DNA of 64,000 bases from Thermofilum sp. (GTDB lineage Archaea; Thermoproteota; Thermoprotei; Thermofilales; Thermofilaceae), in NCBI GenBank assembly GCA_020832965.1, contig JAJHRM010000001.1:36577-100576 (forward strand). The letters run 5' to 3'. Under the pieces are notes generated by a model. It ran no database searches and was not told the origin of the DNA. It saw only the letters and a program-made list of their open reading frames with translations. Position 1 is the first letter of the stretch, and each line of letters begins with the position of its first letter. Of the stretch, positions 56,257-64,000 are shown piece after piece. Made by a program: the position numbers and the translations under genes.

Positions 56257-59103
56257 ATGATTTTAGTTGTGGGCATGTATCCCCCAGGATGCGGTGTGCA
56301 GAGCGTTGGGCTGGGCGAGCTCGTGGGCGTGTTACCGGGAAAGCTCATAGCCGGCTTAGGCAGTCTAGGTTATAGGTCGCTTAACTACGTACAGGTTAAG
56401 TCGCTGGAGGCTTCTCAGTTTTCGCAGAACATCCTCATTGTTGCCCCCACAGGCTCCGGCAAGACTGAGGCTGCTATTCTGCCGATTCTGAGGGACCTTA
56501 TAGGGGAGGGGGGAGAGCCTATTTCCGCACTCTACATTTCTCCACTCCGTGCTCTCAACAGAGACATCTATGGGAGGATGATTAGCTTATTCCGGTTGCT
56601 TGGATTTGAGGCTGAAATCAGGCACGGGGATACCCCTCAGAGTGCCCGCAGGAGGATTGCGGAGAACCCCCCGCATTTACTCATCACGACTCCTGAGACG
56701 ACTCAGTTCATCCTGGTCGACGGTAGGTACCGTGAGAAACTGAGGAATCTTAGGTGGGTCGTAGTTGATGAGGTGCATGAGCTCCTCGACGATAAGAGGG
56801 GTGCTCAGCTTTCGCTTGCGCTTGAAAGGCTTAGGTTGCTAGCCCCGAATGTCAGGGTGATAGGTCTATCGGCTACGCTTAGCAATCCCTCTACAGCTCT
56901 TAGACTGCTGTCTGGGAGGAGACCTGGAACAGTCATCGAGTGGCAGGAGAAGAAGCCGTACGAGGTGCTCGTCGAGGATCTAAGGGAGGAGGGGGACCTC
57001 GAGGAGGGGCTCAGGAGGGTTGCTGAGCTGTGCCGGGGTGGGGGAGTGATCGTGTTCACTAATACCAGGGATACTGCGGAGCTGATAGGGAGAGTCCTCT
57101 CCCACAATTATGGGCTAAATGTTAGGGTGCATCACGGAAGTCTCTCGAGGAGCGAGCGCGAAGAGGCTGAGAAACTGTTCAAGGAGGGGAAGATCCACGC
57201 GGTGATCGCTACTTCCAGCCTTGAGCTTGGCATTGATATCGGCTACGCAAGGCTTGTAGTGCAGTTCGGGTCTCCTAGGCAGGCAATCAAACTTGTGCAG
57301 CGAGTTGGCAGGGCTGGGCACACCCTGCGTGAAACTTCGAGGGGGGTCATTGTCCCCCTGTTCCTGGAGGATGCTGTTGAGTCCGCCGTGCTGGCTAGGA
57401 GAGGTCTAAGCGGAAACCTCGAAGAGCAGCAGCCGCATGGGAAGCCATTGGACGTCTTATCGCATCAGATAGCCGGGCTCCTGCTCGAGTACCGGGAGTT
57501 AAGCGTTGAAAAGCTGTACGATGTTGTTACGAGGGCCTTTCCCTACGAGAATCTCGAGTTCAGGGAGCTTGTAGAGTTACTGGCGTTCATGCACTCGATA
57601 GGCACTGCTAAATTCCTGGATGGTAGGGTTCTCATGGGAAGGAGAACGATCTCCTACTACTATTCGTCTGCCTCCATGATCCCGGAGACTTTCTCCTTCG
57701 ACGTAGTGGAGATGGCTTCCAGGAGGGTTATCGGCGCGCTAGACTACTCCTTTGCTTCAGTCATTGGCAAGGGGAAAGTGATCATTCTTGGGGGGAAGGC
57801 TTGGAACGTCGAGGACGTAGATGTCGATGCGAACAAGGTGTACGTGACTGAGAATGTTCAAGAGTTCGGCGAGCCGCCGATATGGGCGGGGATGTCTCTA
57901 CCTGTTGACAAGAAGGCTTCACGCGAGGTTGCCTCGCTCTACAGGCGTGTAGGCGAGGATCTAGATTCCCCGGGCAGGCTGGAGAAGCTGCGGGCATTTT
58001 ATAACCTTCCTCGGGGAGTGTTCGAGAGGTTGGTGGAGCTGATCGGCAGGGAGGTGGGGATTTTAGGGGTTGTTCCTAGCGAGAGGAACGCTGTGGTGGA
58101 GCTTGTGCGGAGTCGCGGTAAGACTCTGGTCGTTGTTCACTCGTACCTGGGAACTAAGGGGAACAACCTACTCGCATTTCTACTTGCAGAGGCTTTTCGA
58201 GGATACACTGGTAGCTCTGCTAAGTACTTTTCAGACCCCTACAGAGTTCTGCTTGTGAGCGAAGAGTATGTTTCTGCCAGCAAGTTGAGGGAAATCATTG
58301 TGGAGGGATTAAAGTGGAAGCTCCAGTTCCTAGATGAAGCTATTCGTGAAAGCAACTCGTACTTGGTTGAGTTTACGCATGTGGCTTCTAAGATGGGGGT
58401 AATAGATGTAAAGAGGTCTAAGCCAGAGCCTGGAGTGCTGTCAAATGTAAGGAGGAGGCTTGTCGGAACACCTGTTGACCGCGAAACTATCCGCGCAGCA
58501 ATATTCGAGCACTTCGACTTACCAGCAGTTGAGGAGTTTCTCCGACAGGTAGAGAGCGGAGAGCGACCTCTCATAGTAAGGGAGCTGAGCGATCTATCCC
58601 CTCTGGCCCAGCTAATATTCGAAAAGCCAGCGGTGAGAGCGGGCGTAGTGGCTTCAGAAATTCCGGCTTCTAGCATTATACAGGCAATCATAAAGAGAGT
58701 TGAGAATTCCCACGTTCTGCTTTACTGCATTAACTGTGGACGGTGGTGGCAAACAATTAAAGTCTCAGAGTATGAAGCATTCTCGAAGTGTCCACGCTGC
58801 GGCTCTCGGGCCCTAGCAGTTCTCAGACCATATGAGGAAGAAAAAGTAAAGATCCTTGAGAAGTGGAGGAGGAAAGAGAGACTCACAGCTGAGGAGAGGA
58901 AGTTCGTTGAGAAGGCTAGGCAAACTGCTTCCCTAGTTCTCTCCTACGGTTACCCAGCAGTTTTCGTCCTTGCGGGCCACGGCGTGGGGCCAACAACCGC
59001 GAGAAACATACTTTCAAGAGGTGTTGACATAGAGGTTCTTGCAAGAAACGTGCTGCAGGCAGAAGCAAATTATACAAGAACTAGAAAGTATTGGGAAGAG
59101 TAA
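56257..59103 (+). CDS. Lhr-family superfamily 2 DNA/RNA helicase
   Basis: 948 residues. Motif I APTGSGKTEAAILP, Ia SPLRALNRDI, motif II DEVHE (VVVDEVHELLDD), motif III GLSATLSN, motif IV VFTNTRDTAE, V ATSSLELGIDIG, VI QRVGRAGH (VQRVGRAGHTL). A winged-helix and Lhr-core follow, and near residue 830 four cysteines (CINCGRWW and CPRCGSRA) form a zinc ribbon. Archaeal Lhr-type helicases act in DNA repair. ATG 56257 follows GGGGG and a T-rich TATA-like element. Monocistronic. Confidence 0.94.
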   Translation: MILVVGMYPPGCGVQSVGLGELVGVLPGKLIAGLGSLGYRSLNYVQVKSLEASQFSQNILIVAPTGSGKTEAAILPILRDLIGEGGEPISALYISPLRALNRDIYGRMISLFRLLGFEAEIRHGDTPQSARRRIAENPPHLLITTPETTQFILVDGRYREKLRNLRWVVVDEVHELLDDKRGAQLSLALERLRLLAPNVRVIGLSATLSNPSTALRLLSGRRPGTVIEWQEKKPYEVLVEDLREEGDLEEGLRRVAELCRGGGVIVFTNTRDTAELIGRVLSHNYGLNVRVHHGSLSRSEREEAEKLFKEGKIHAVIATSSLELGIDIGYARLVVQFGSPRQAIKLVQRVGRAGHTLRETSRGVIVPLFLEDAVESAVLARRGLSGNLEEQQPHGKPLDVLSHQIAGLLLEYRELSVEKLYDVVTRAFPYENLEFRELVELLAFMHSIGTAKFLDGRVLMGRRTISYYYSSASMIPETFSFDVVEMASRRVIGALDYSFASVIGKGKVIILGGKAWNVEDVDVDANKVYVTENVQEFGEPPIWAGMSLPVDKKASREVASLYRRVGEDLDSPGRLEKLRAFYNLPRGVFERLVELIGREVGILGVVPSERNAVVELVRSRGKTLVVVHSYLGTKGNNLLAFLLAEAFRGYTGSSAKYFSDPYRVLLVSEEYVSASKLREIIVEGLKWKLQFLDEAIRESNSYLVEFTHVASKMGVIDVKRSKPEPGVLSNVRRRLVGTPVDRETIRAAIFEHFDLPAVEEFLRQVESGERPLIVRELSDLSPLAQLIFEKPAVRAGVVASEIPASSIIQAIIKRVENSHVLLYCINCGRWWQTIKVSEYEAFSKCPRCGSRALAVLRPYEEEKVKILEKWRRKERLTAEERKFVEKARQTASLVLSYGYPAVFVLAGHGVGPTTARNILSRGVDIEVLARNVLQAEANYTRTRKYWEE

Positions 59104-59161
59104 GGCACTATGCATTAGTAACAGAGAAACTACTGCTACGGGCATGCGGGCTGGGGGGATG

Positions 59162-60175
59162 CTAGAGTCTCCTCTTGACTGTTACAGGCTTATGCTCTCG
59201 TAAGCTTTCCCAACATGCTTCGGCTATCTCTACTGCTCTCAGCCCATCTATCCCAGTGATTGGTGGCTTCTCGTCCATTAGTATTGAGTTTATGAATGCT
59301 TCTCCCTCCGACACGTATGCATCGTAGAACCGTGACCAGAACCACTGCACACCTCTGTACGTTAATCCCTGCTTTGTCCCCACTGCGAGGTTTGGATCCG
59401 TCTGTGAGCCGATGTATATTGTTCCCTCGGTCCCCATGACCTCTGTGCGCAGGTCGTACCCGAATACACTCTTCCTGCTCCCGTGTATTAGCCCATACCC
59501 CTCACCCTCAAATTCAAAGCTTATAGTTACAATGTCTAAGTCGCCCTTCTGCTTAATCTCTTCATAGAGTGCTGCCTCCCCCCTCACGTAGACTTCTTTT
59601 ACTTCCCTTGACACTAGGAATCTCGCCATGTCGAAATCGTGGCTAAGCATGTCCAGGAATATGCCGCCGCTGAGTCTGGGATCCTGCGCCCATCCTGGAG
59701 GAGGTCCCGGGTCACGCGCAACATTGATGAAGACGAGGGGGTTGCCGATCGCCCCTTCACTAATCTTCTCCTTGGCTGTCCTATAGGCGTCGTCAAACCT
59801 CCGCATATAGCCAACCATGAGCTTAACTCCTGCTTTTTCAGCAGCTTTGACAGCCTCTACCGCCTCGCTGACAGTCACAGTAATCGGCTTCTCCACGAAA
59901 ATGTGCTTCCCCGACTCTGCCGCCTTAATTATCATTTCTTTGTGAAGATTTGTGGGAGTGGTTACGTACACCGCATCGACTTCTGGGTCTTTCAGCATGG
60001 CGTCGTAGTCTGTGTAAGCCTTTACCTTGTACTTCTCTGCAGTTGTTCTGGCTAGCTCCCCTACTATGTCCATGACTGCTACCAGCTCGGCTTTTTCCAG
60101 GCGGGAAAAAATTATTTCTGCGTGAACCTTGCCTATTCTCCCTAAACCAGCCACACCTACTTTTACCTTAGACAT
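59162..60175 (-). CDS. Gfo/Idh/MocA-family oxidoreductase
   Basis: About 337 residues. NAD(P)-binding GVAGLGRIGKVHAEI, then EKPITVTVSEAVEAV with the family's catalytic Lys, and MVGYMRRFDDAYRTAK and HDFDMARFLVS. Most like myo-inositol 2-dehydrogenase or a related sugar dehydrogenase. ATG 60175 follows AAGGGG; an in-frame TTG at 60196 is unlikely. An AATAAAG-type TATA element lies upstream near 60205. Substrate unknown. Confidence 0.9.
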   Translation of the reverse strand: MSKVKVGVAGLGRIGKVHAEIIFSRLEKAELVAVMDIVGELARTTAEKYKVKAYTDYDAMLKDPEVDAVYVTTPTNLHKEMIIKAAESGKHIFVEKPITVTVSEAVEAVKAAEKAGVKLMVGYMRRFDDAYRTAKEKISEGAIGNPLVFINVARDPGPPPGWAQDPRLSGGIFLDMLSHDFDMARFLVSREVKEVYVRGEAALYEEIKQKGDLDIVTISFEFEGEGYGLIHGSRKSVFGYDLRTEVMGTEGTIYIGSQTDPNLAVGTKQGLTYRGVQWFWSRFYDAYVSEGEAFINSILMDEKPPITGIDGLRAVEIAEACWESLREHKPVTVKRRL

Positions 60176-60242
60176 ATTTATCGACCCCTTCTGCAACTAA
60201 AACTTTATTAAAAGTTTACTAGAAAAGCTTAAGTAAACATGC

Positions 60243-60431
60243 CTATAGGAACAGTAGGACGTAGATTGCCACAAGCACTAGTACGAGCGTGAGTACTGCG
60301 AGGAGGAGGGTTCGCTGGCTAGCCTTCCTGTTGACTTCGATGTGGGGGGTCTGATGCCTTACCCACTCCTCGTATTCAAGCTTCGCAAAAGGTGAAGCTT
60401 TTTCCTGCAGCTCTTCGTCCTTACCCTCCAT
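60243..60431 (-). CDS. Small tail-anchored membrane protein
   Basis: 62 residues. A charged N-terminus (EGKDEELQEKASPFAKLEYE) and a single C-terminal membrane helix (TLLLAVLTLVLVLVAIYVLL), so tail-anchored with the N-terminus in the cytoplasm. No family recognised. It lies 68 bp upstream of the oxidoreductase on the same strand. Confidence 0.65.
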   Translation of the reverse strand: MEGKDEELQEKASPFAKLEYEEWVRHQTPHIEVNRKASQRTLLLAVLTLVLVLVAIYVLLFL

Positions 60432-60766
60432 TACTAACTAAAGGCAAAACATCCGGATAAAAATTTAGCGCTCCACCACCGTAGCAGCGAGGATCATATA
60501 AGCCCACGAGGAGCCGAGCCCAGGCGTTAAGGGCTCGATGATGATATCCCCTCCCTCTTTGCCTTACTCGTTCTCGTCCTCTTTGCAGTGCTATGAAGCT
60601 TCAACCTCAGAGCCTTACCCCGAGCCCCTGGGTCTATGCCGGTACGGCTGGACTTCCTGGTCACGCCCTCACCTCCCCCTTTTGAGGGCGCCCGGCACAG
60701 TCTCCATGCCTGGACGAGTGCGCGCTAAGTTATAAAGATTGGCGCGCTTATGCTCATGAGGAAGGG
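60432..60766. other. Gene-poor stretch with palindrome copies
   Basis: No intact gene seen. One forward frame (near 60535-60715) reads DDDIPSLFALLVLVLFAVL-stop then RALPRAPGSMPVRLDFLV, perhaps a decayed membrane protein. TGCGCGCT (60719-60726) and GGCGCGCT (60741-60748) flank TTATAAAG, a candidate TATA for the radical SAM gene. Confidence 0.4.
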
Positions 60767-61639
60767 ATGGGCTATTTGAGTCCCTTTGACCCCTGGAGGG
60801 AGAGGAGTCTCTGCACCTGTCCATTCAAGTACACTGTGAACCCCTATACAGGTTGCCAGCATGGGTGCCTCTACTGCTATGCGTCCAGCTACATCAGGGG
60901 CTTCTTCAGTCCACGCCCAAAGAGCAACTTCTTAGATACGGTAAGGAGAGACCTTACAAGGATACCTCAGGGAGCTATAATCAACATTAGCAGTAGTAGT
61001 GACCCCTACCAGCCCTTGGAGGCTAGGTATCTTTATACGAGGCGGCTCCTGGAGCTTGTTTCCAGCAACTATGTTGTAGAGATAGTTACTAAGTCAGATC
61101 TCGTTGTCCGCGATCTAGACTTGCTTTTGAAAGCCAGAAGCGTGGTCTCCGTAACGATTACTACCCTGGATGAGACGCTAGCAAAGAGATTAGAGCCAGG
61201 GGCGCCTTCCCCCTCTAAGCGGATCAGGGCAATTGAGGCGCTAGCCAATGCTGGGATACCCGTAGTGCTGAGGTATGACCCCATCATCCCGGGCCTAAAT
61301 GATTCGAAAGATTCTATTTCGGGAGTGCTTGAAGCCGCCATAGCTGCTGGAGCTATGCACGTTGTTTCTTCTACCTACAAGATTAAGCCAGATAACCTAG
61401 CCCGAATGCTTTCAACATTTCCAGATCTTGAGGCAAAGCTCTCCCAGGTGTATCGTGATAGAAAAAGCAGGGTACGGGGATACATTTATGCAGACAAAGA
61501 ATACCGGTACAGTGTCCTTTCAACAGTCCGGGATATTGCGCACAGGCTTGGAGCATCCTTTGCGGCTTGCCGCGAGGGCTTAACCGAGCTAAACGATAAA
61601 GGCATCACCTGTGACGGAACATTTCTCGCGTGCCGGTAA
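60767..61639 (+). CDS. Radical SAM protein, SplB-like (Rv2578c-type)
   Basis: 290 residues. [4Fe-4S] ligands Cys30, Cys34, Cys37 in NPYTGCQHGCLYCYA (C-x3-C-x2-C), followed by ISSSSDPYQPLE and KSDLVVRDLDLL, features of the spore-photoproduct-lyase-like radical SAM group found in many Archaea. An extra early pair of Cys (LCTC) and late Cys may bind a second cluster. Start at ATG 60767 with GAGGAAGGG upstream. Substrate is unknown, though nucleic-acid lesion repair is an often-suggested role. Confidence 0.9.
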   Translation: MGYLSPFDPWRERSLCTCPFKYTVNPYTGCQHGCLYCYASSYIRGFFSPRPKSNFLDTVRRDLTRIPQGAIINISSSSDPYQPLEARYLYTRRLLELVSSNYVVEIVTKSDLVVRDLDLLLKARSVVSVTITTLDETLAKRLEPGAPSPSKRIRAIEALANAGIPVVLRYDPIIPGLNDSKDSISGVLEAAIAAGAMHVVSSTYKIKPDNLARMLSTFPDLEAKLSQVYRDRKSRVRGYIYADKEYRYSVLSTVRDIAHRLGASFAACREGLTELNDKGITCDGTFLACR

Positions 61640-61812
61640 AGCGAGAGGGCATAAGCCAGCTAAAGGCAAGGTAACGATAAACAACAGCTGTTTTGACTCT
61701 TTAGGTAGAGGCGCGTCATATGGTAGTAGAGCTAGGAGGCAAGCCTGCGGCACAGTGCTTGTCCCCTGTCACCCTTACTTAACGTAGTAGCTCCTCAATC
61801 ATGCATCACAAT

Positions 61813-62184
61813 CTAAGTCTCTTCGCCGTGAAACCTTAAACCGAGACCTTTAAACCTAGCGAAATGCTTAACGTTCCCAGTGAGCAATGGCAGACCTTTA
61901 GAAATTGCTGTGGCGGCAATAAGCAAATCCCTGTCCTCTACCAGCACACCTTTGGATCTCAGCGTCCTCCAGACTGCAGCAGCGTTCTCAATAATCTCAT
62001 TATCGTGGAAAATTATGATGAAATCCTTCTCTAATAGCTCCTTAGCCTTTTTAGGCTCTCTGGAACCACGTATGAACTCGTATAGGGTAACCTCCGGGAG
62101 GTACCAAATGGCGTCCGGCAGCTCTTTTCTCCTCTTTACGTAATCTATAAGAACATCCGTATCGATCAGAACTCCCTCGCCCAC
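61813..62184 (-). CDS. vapC: VapC-type PIN-domain toxin
   Basis: 123 residues. Acidic metal-site residues: Asp8/Asp10 (LIDTDVLIDY), a Glu in TLYEFIRGS and an Asp in VEDRDLLIAATA; the fourth position reads TGNVKHF. A ribonuclease toxin by family. Overlaps the antitoxin gene by 19 bp and lies downstream of it, the standard toxin-antitoxin order. The gap 61640-61812 shows no gene. Confidence 0.92.
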   Translation of the reverse strand: MGEGVLIDTDVLIDYVKRRKELPDAIWYLPEVTLYEFIRGSREPKKAKELLEKDFIIIFHDNEIIENAAAVWRTLRSKGVLVEDRDLLIAATAISKGLPLLTGNVKHFARFKGLGLRFHGEET

Positions 62185-62375
62185 GACCTCACCCTTACAT
62201 CCTCATATTCAAGCTCCAGTAGTTTCTCTAGTTCCTCTCTAATCTTTTCCCTCTTTTTCCTAAGCTCCTCGAGTGCCAGCTCCCGCAAGAAAGAGTCCCA
62301 CGTCTTTCTACCCTTAAGCTTGTGGAGTAGTTCCCTCGTCTCCCTCGAAACAGTGATCGTTGTGCTTTTGCTCAC
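62166..62375 (-). CDS. vapB: VapB-type antitoxin
   Basis: About 69 residues from GTG 62375. The N-terminal ribbon-helix-helix reads TTITVSRETRELLHKLKG; the C-terminus is a long charged helix ending VRSWAREF that would wrap the toxin. An ATG at 62399 is in frame but overlaps the AT-rich promoter. Expected to repress the pair's own promoter. Confidence 0.88.
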   Translation of the reverse strand: MSKSTTITVSRETRELLHKLKGRKTWDSFLRELALEELRKKREKIREELEKLLELEYEDVRVRSWAREF

Positions 62376-62511
62376 AATTATAATTAAAATTGCATACATT
62401 TAAATTTTTGCTCACAGCCAGGCCTCCGACAACTTCTGAGAAATGATAATTTTAATTATGCTCGCTTCCTAAAAATGAAAGCACTTGGATTTTAAAGAGG
62501 AAAGTAAGGAA

Positions 62512-62521
62512 AGCGCGCGCT
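62512..62521. repeat. AGCGCGCGCT palindrome, exact copy with relatives
   Basis: Exact copy followed by ACGCGCGC at 62525-62532 and AGCGCGGGC near 62542, in the gap before the ATP-cone gene end. Confidence 0.8.
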
Positions 62522-62573
62522 ACTACGCGCGCCACGCCCTTAGCGCGGGCTTGGCTGGCTCGTTAAAGGGGTG

Positions 62574-63137
62574 TTAGGCAATGGGCTTTTTCAACTCGTA
62601 GGGCTTCCATCCTAACTTTTCCCGGAAATTGTTGATAATCTTTATGGATCTCTCTTTTTCCTCTTTGGGCATCACTCTGCTCTTCAGCACTCCCATGAAG
62701 AGCGCGTACAGCCTAGCGTTTATCGTGGCCTTTGACACGCCGTACTTGATGTCTTCTTCCAGCTCGTGGAGTATTCCCTCGACTTCTTCCGATGATGATA
62801 GCCCCTTTGGGCCGACGTCCTTGACTTCTCTTCCAAGGTATAGGTGACCCTTCTCTACGACCACGTATTTTCCGTCTTCAAAGGTTATCCTGCCCTTAGC
62901 AATCCTGTCGTAGAATGTCCATGACTCGTAGGCTTGTGGAGCAAGCTCTTTCAGCCTTGCAAGCACGTATCTCCTAATCTCGCTCGTGGTCATCCCCTCC
63001 TGAAGCTTTGACTCGACTTCCTTTGCTACTTCAACGGCGATTTCTTCTGGTGCCCCAGCATCAACAATTGACTTAATCAATTTGTTTCTGTCAAACTCCT
63101 CTAGTCTGCCTGCACTTTTAACAATCTTCCTCGGCAT
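62574..63137 (-). CDS. ATP-cone domain protein
   Basis: About 187 residues from ATG 63137. Residues 1-90 form an ATP-cone (RKIVKSAGRLEEFDRNKLIK, EVESKLQEGMTTSEIRRYVL), the nucleotide-sensing module of ribonucleotide reductases and NrdR. There is no zinc finger as in NrdR. The C-terminal half is helical (EVEGILHELEEDIKYGVSKA) and unrecognised. It begins 5 bp after the Dph6-like stop, so the two are co-transcribed. May sense ATP/dATP or a related nucleotide. Confidence 0.82.
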   Translation of the reverse strand: MPRKIVKSAGRLEEFDRNKLIKSIVDAGAPEEIAVEVAKEVESKLQEGMTTSEIRRYVLARLKELAPQAYESWTFYDRIAKGRITFEDGKYVVVEKGHLYLGREVKDVGPKGLSSSEEVEGILHELEEDIKYGVSKATINARLYALFMGVLKSRVMPKEEKERSIKIINNFREKLGWKPYELKKPIA

Positions 63138-63142
63138 TAAGA

Positions 63143-63859
63143 TCAAAGTTGTTCAGTTTTCCCGATATTTAAACGTTTGCTGGGTGTTTTATCTTCGAGA
63201 AAAGCCTCCTCAATGATCAACGAGGCATCGTAGTCCCTCCCAACTATCCTCTTTTTCAGGATCCCTATCCTTTTCTTGAAGAGAGGTGCATCAATGACGA
63301 ATGTTTCATACTCTCCCCCCTCCCCGCTTGGATTCAGCATGTGCCTAAGGCCAGCCAGGTAACTGATGACCTCATCGTCTATCTGCCTGCCCAGCAAATC
63401 TAGCTTTAGGGGATACGCGCCTATGCGTGTAATAATGGCGACAATGCCTGTCTCCACAACCTCCCTCAGTAGTTCAACTTCGTCCCTCATCCATAGAGGG
63501 CTGACGACCTCTAAGCCAAGCTTCCTGCAAACTTCGCTAAACTTCTCCTGCTGGTACCTGGACTTGACGGCTCCAGTCACTACCCCCTCAACACCGTAAT
63601 CCTTCCTCGCTTGCCTCAAGGCATCCTCTAAGGCCTCCAGCTCGTCCTCAGCCGTGTCGCTAGAGCGACGTATGATAATCGGCAGCTCGAGGGCACGCGC
63701 CTGCAACTCCACGAGACGGGTATTCGGGTAGTGAAAGAGCATGCTCTCCTCCGACCTCGGTTGGAAGGTTACGAGGCACTCAACCCTGTAGAGCGGGTGC
63801 ACCCTGTGGAGCGCCAGCGTGCTGTCCTTGCCCCCCGAGTACAGCACAGCAACCTTCAT
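63143..63859 (-). CDS. Diphthine-ammonia ligase-like ATP pyrophosphatase (Dph6 family)
   Basis: About 238 residues. PP-loop VAVLYSGGKDSTLALHRV at the N-terminus, and EGVVTGAVKSRYQQEKFSEV, the second conserved motif of the MJ0570/Dph6 family, then RIGAYPLKLDLLGRQID and GEGGEYETFVIDAPLF. Completes diphthamide on EF-2 by amidation. ATG 63859 is chosen; a start at 63874 would add five residues. Confidence 0.9.
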   Translation of the reverse strand: MKVAVLYSGGKDSTLALHRVHPLYRVECLVTFQPRSEESMLFHYPNTRLVELQARALELPIIIRRSSDTAEDELEALEDALRQARKDYGVEGVVTGAVKSRYQQEKFSEVCRKLGLEVVSPLWMRDEVELLREVVETGIVAIITRIGAYPLKLDLLGRQIDDEVISYLAGLRHMLNPSGEGGEYETFVIDAPLFKKRIGILKKRIVGRDYDASLIIEEAFLEDKTPSKRLNIGKTEQL

Positions 63860-63950
63860 CTGAGCACTAATCACTCAGAGTTTACAGAAAATAAAGGTTT
63901 TTAGGTCTCTGGAGAGCCTGGTCACGGGTGAGGAACGTAGGGTTAAGGGT

Positions 63951-64000
63951 TTGCTAACGTGGAGAGAGCTTGTCTTAGCGCCTGGGCAACTCTTCGACCT
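63951..64000 (+). CDS. Start of a rightward gene, cut by window end
   Basis: From TTG 63951 reads LLTWRELVLAPGQLFD, open to the window end; the frame is also open upstream to about 63910. Too short to identify. Confidence 0.3.
   Translation, partial: MLTWRELVLAPGQLFD

Noticed and set aside
60535..60735. 65-codon rightward frame starting MMISPP
   Set aside because: Pro- and Ser-rich with no supporting signal; another frame over the same bases looks more protein-like but carries a stop.
1..64000. Replication origin
   Set aside because: No Orc1/Cdc6 gene and no clustered origin-box repeats were recognised; the GC palindromes do not look like ORB elements.

Overview
The window looks like a chromosomal segment from a hyperthermophilic crenarchaeote close to Thermofilum (Thermoproteota, Thermofilales). 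Grounds: archaeal ribosomal protein S25e, canonical RadA, AlaX, Lhr-type helicase and a Dph6-like ATPase; AT-rich TATA elements about 20-30 nt before starts (leaderless genes); PaREP1- and VapBC-type genes; and the rare archaeal combination of bacterial-type PTS enzyme I and HPr. I recall Thermofilum pendens being described as a crenarchaeote with PTS components; the genus is inference, not a database match. No rRNA, tRNA or CRISPR array was seen.

Layout. 0-9 kb: amino-sugar and PTS island with NagA (cut by the window edge), PtsI, AgaS-like SIS isomerase, KbaZ/GatZ-like aldolase subunit, BadF-type kinase, HPr and a second SIS protein, plus decayed genes. 9.7-11.6 kb: retropepsin-like protein and a glutamine-synthetase homologue. 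11.7-21.7 kb: an 11-gene complex-I-type operon transcribed leftward (A-B-C-D-H-I-J-K-M-L-N) with no EFG module, which suggests a donor other than NADH such as ferredoxin; a strongly structured spacer separates K from M. 22-27 kb: AbrB-PhoU regulator, GNAT, CtaB-like prenyltransferase, FAD reductase. 27.4-31 kb: four-gene SPFH/zinc-ribbon cassette. 33.4-38.7 kb: five-gene catabolic operon (SCP2, 2-hydroxyacid dehydrogenase, FGGY kinase, class II aldolase, aldehyde:ferredoxin oxidoreductase).

40.6-54 kb is the most accessory part: a divergent TnpB-like gene in a segment bracketed by identical 12-mers, a truncated second copy of it, two decayed ordinary TnpB tails, a Cas5-like scrap, and a compact operon of winged helix, degenerate RecA-like protein, RadA paralogue and PD-(D/E)XK nuclease. 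A metal ABC transporter operon with an embedded FmdE-like gene lies between. 53.7-64 kb is mostly core: RadA, S25e, Lhr, Gfo/Idh oxidoreductase, radical SAM, VapBC, ATP-cone protein and Dph6.

The most unusual signal is a dispersed palindrome, AGCGCGCGCT (often TAGCGCGCGCTA), with nine exact copies and many near variants. It sits mostly between genes and repeatedly at the edges of gene fragments. In several places it supplies or abuts the stop codon of the adjacent reading frame, and in two it forms or abuts a start. It behaves like a junction or scar sequence, and I know of no described element that matches it.
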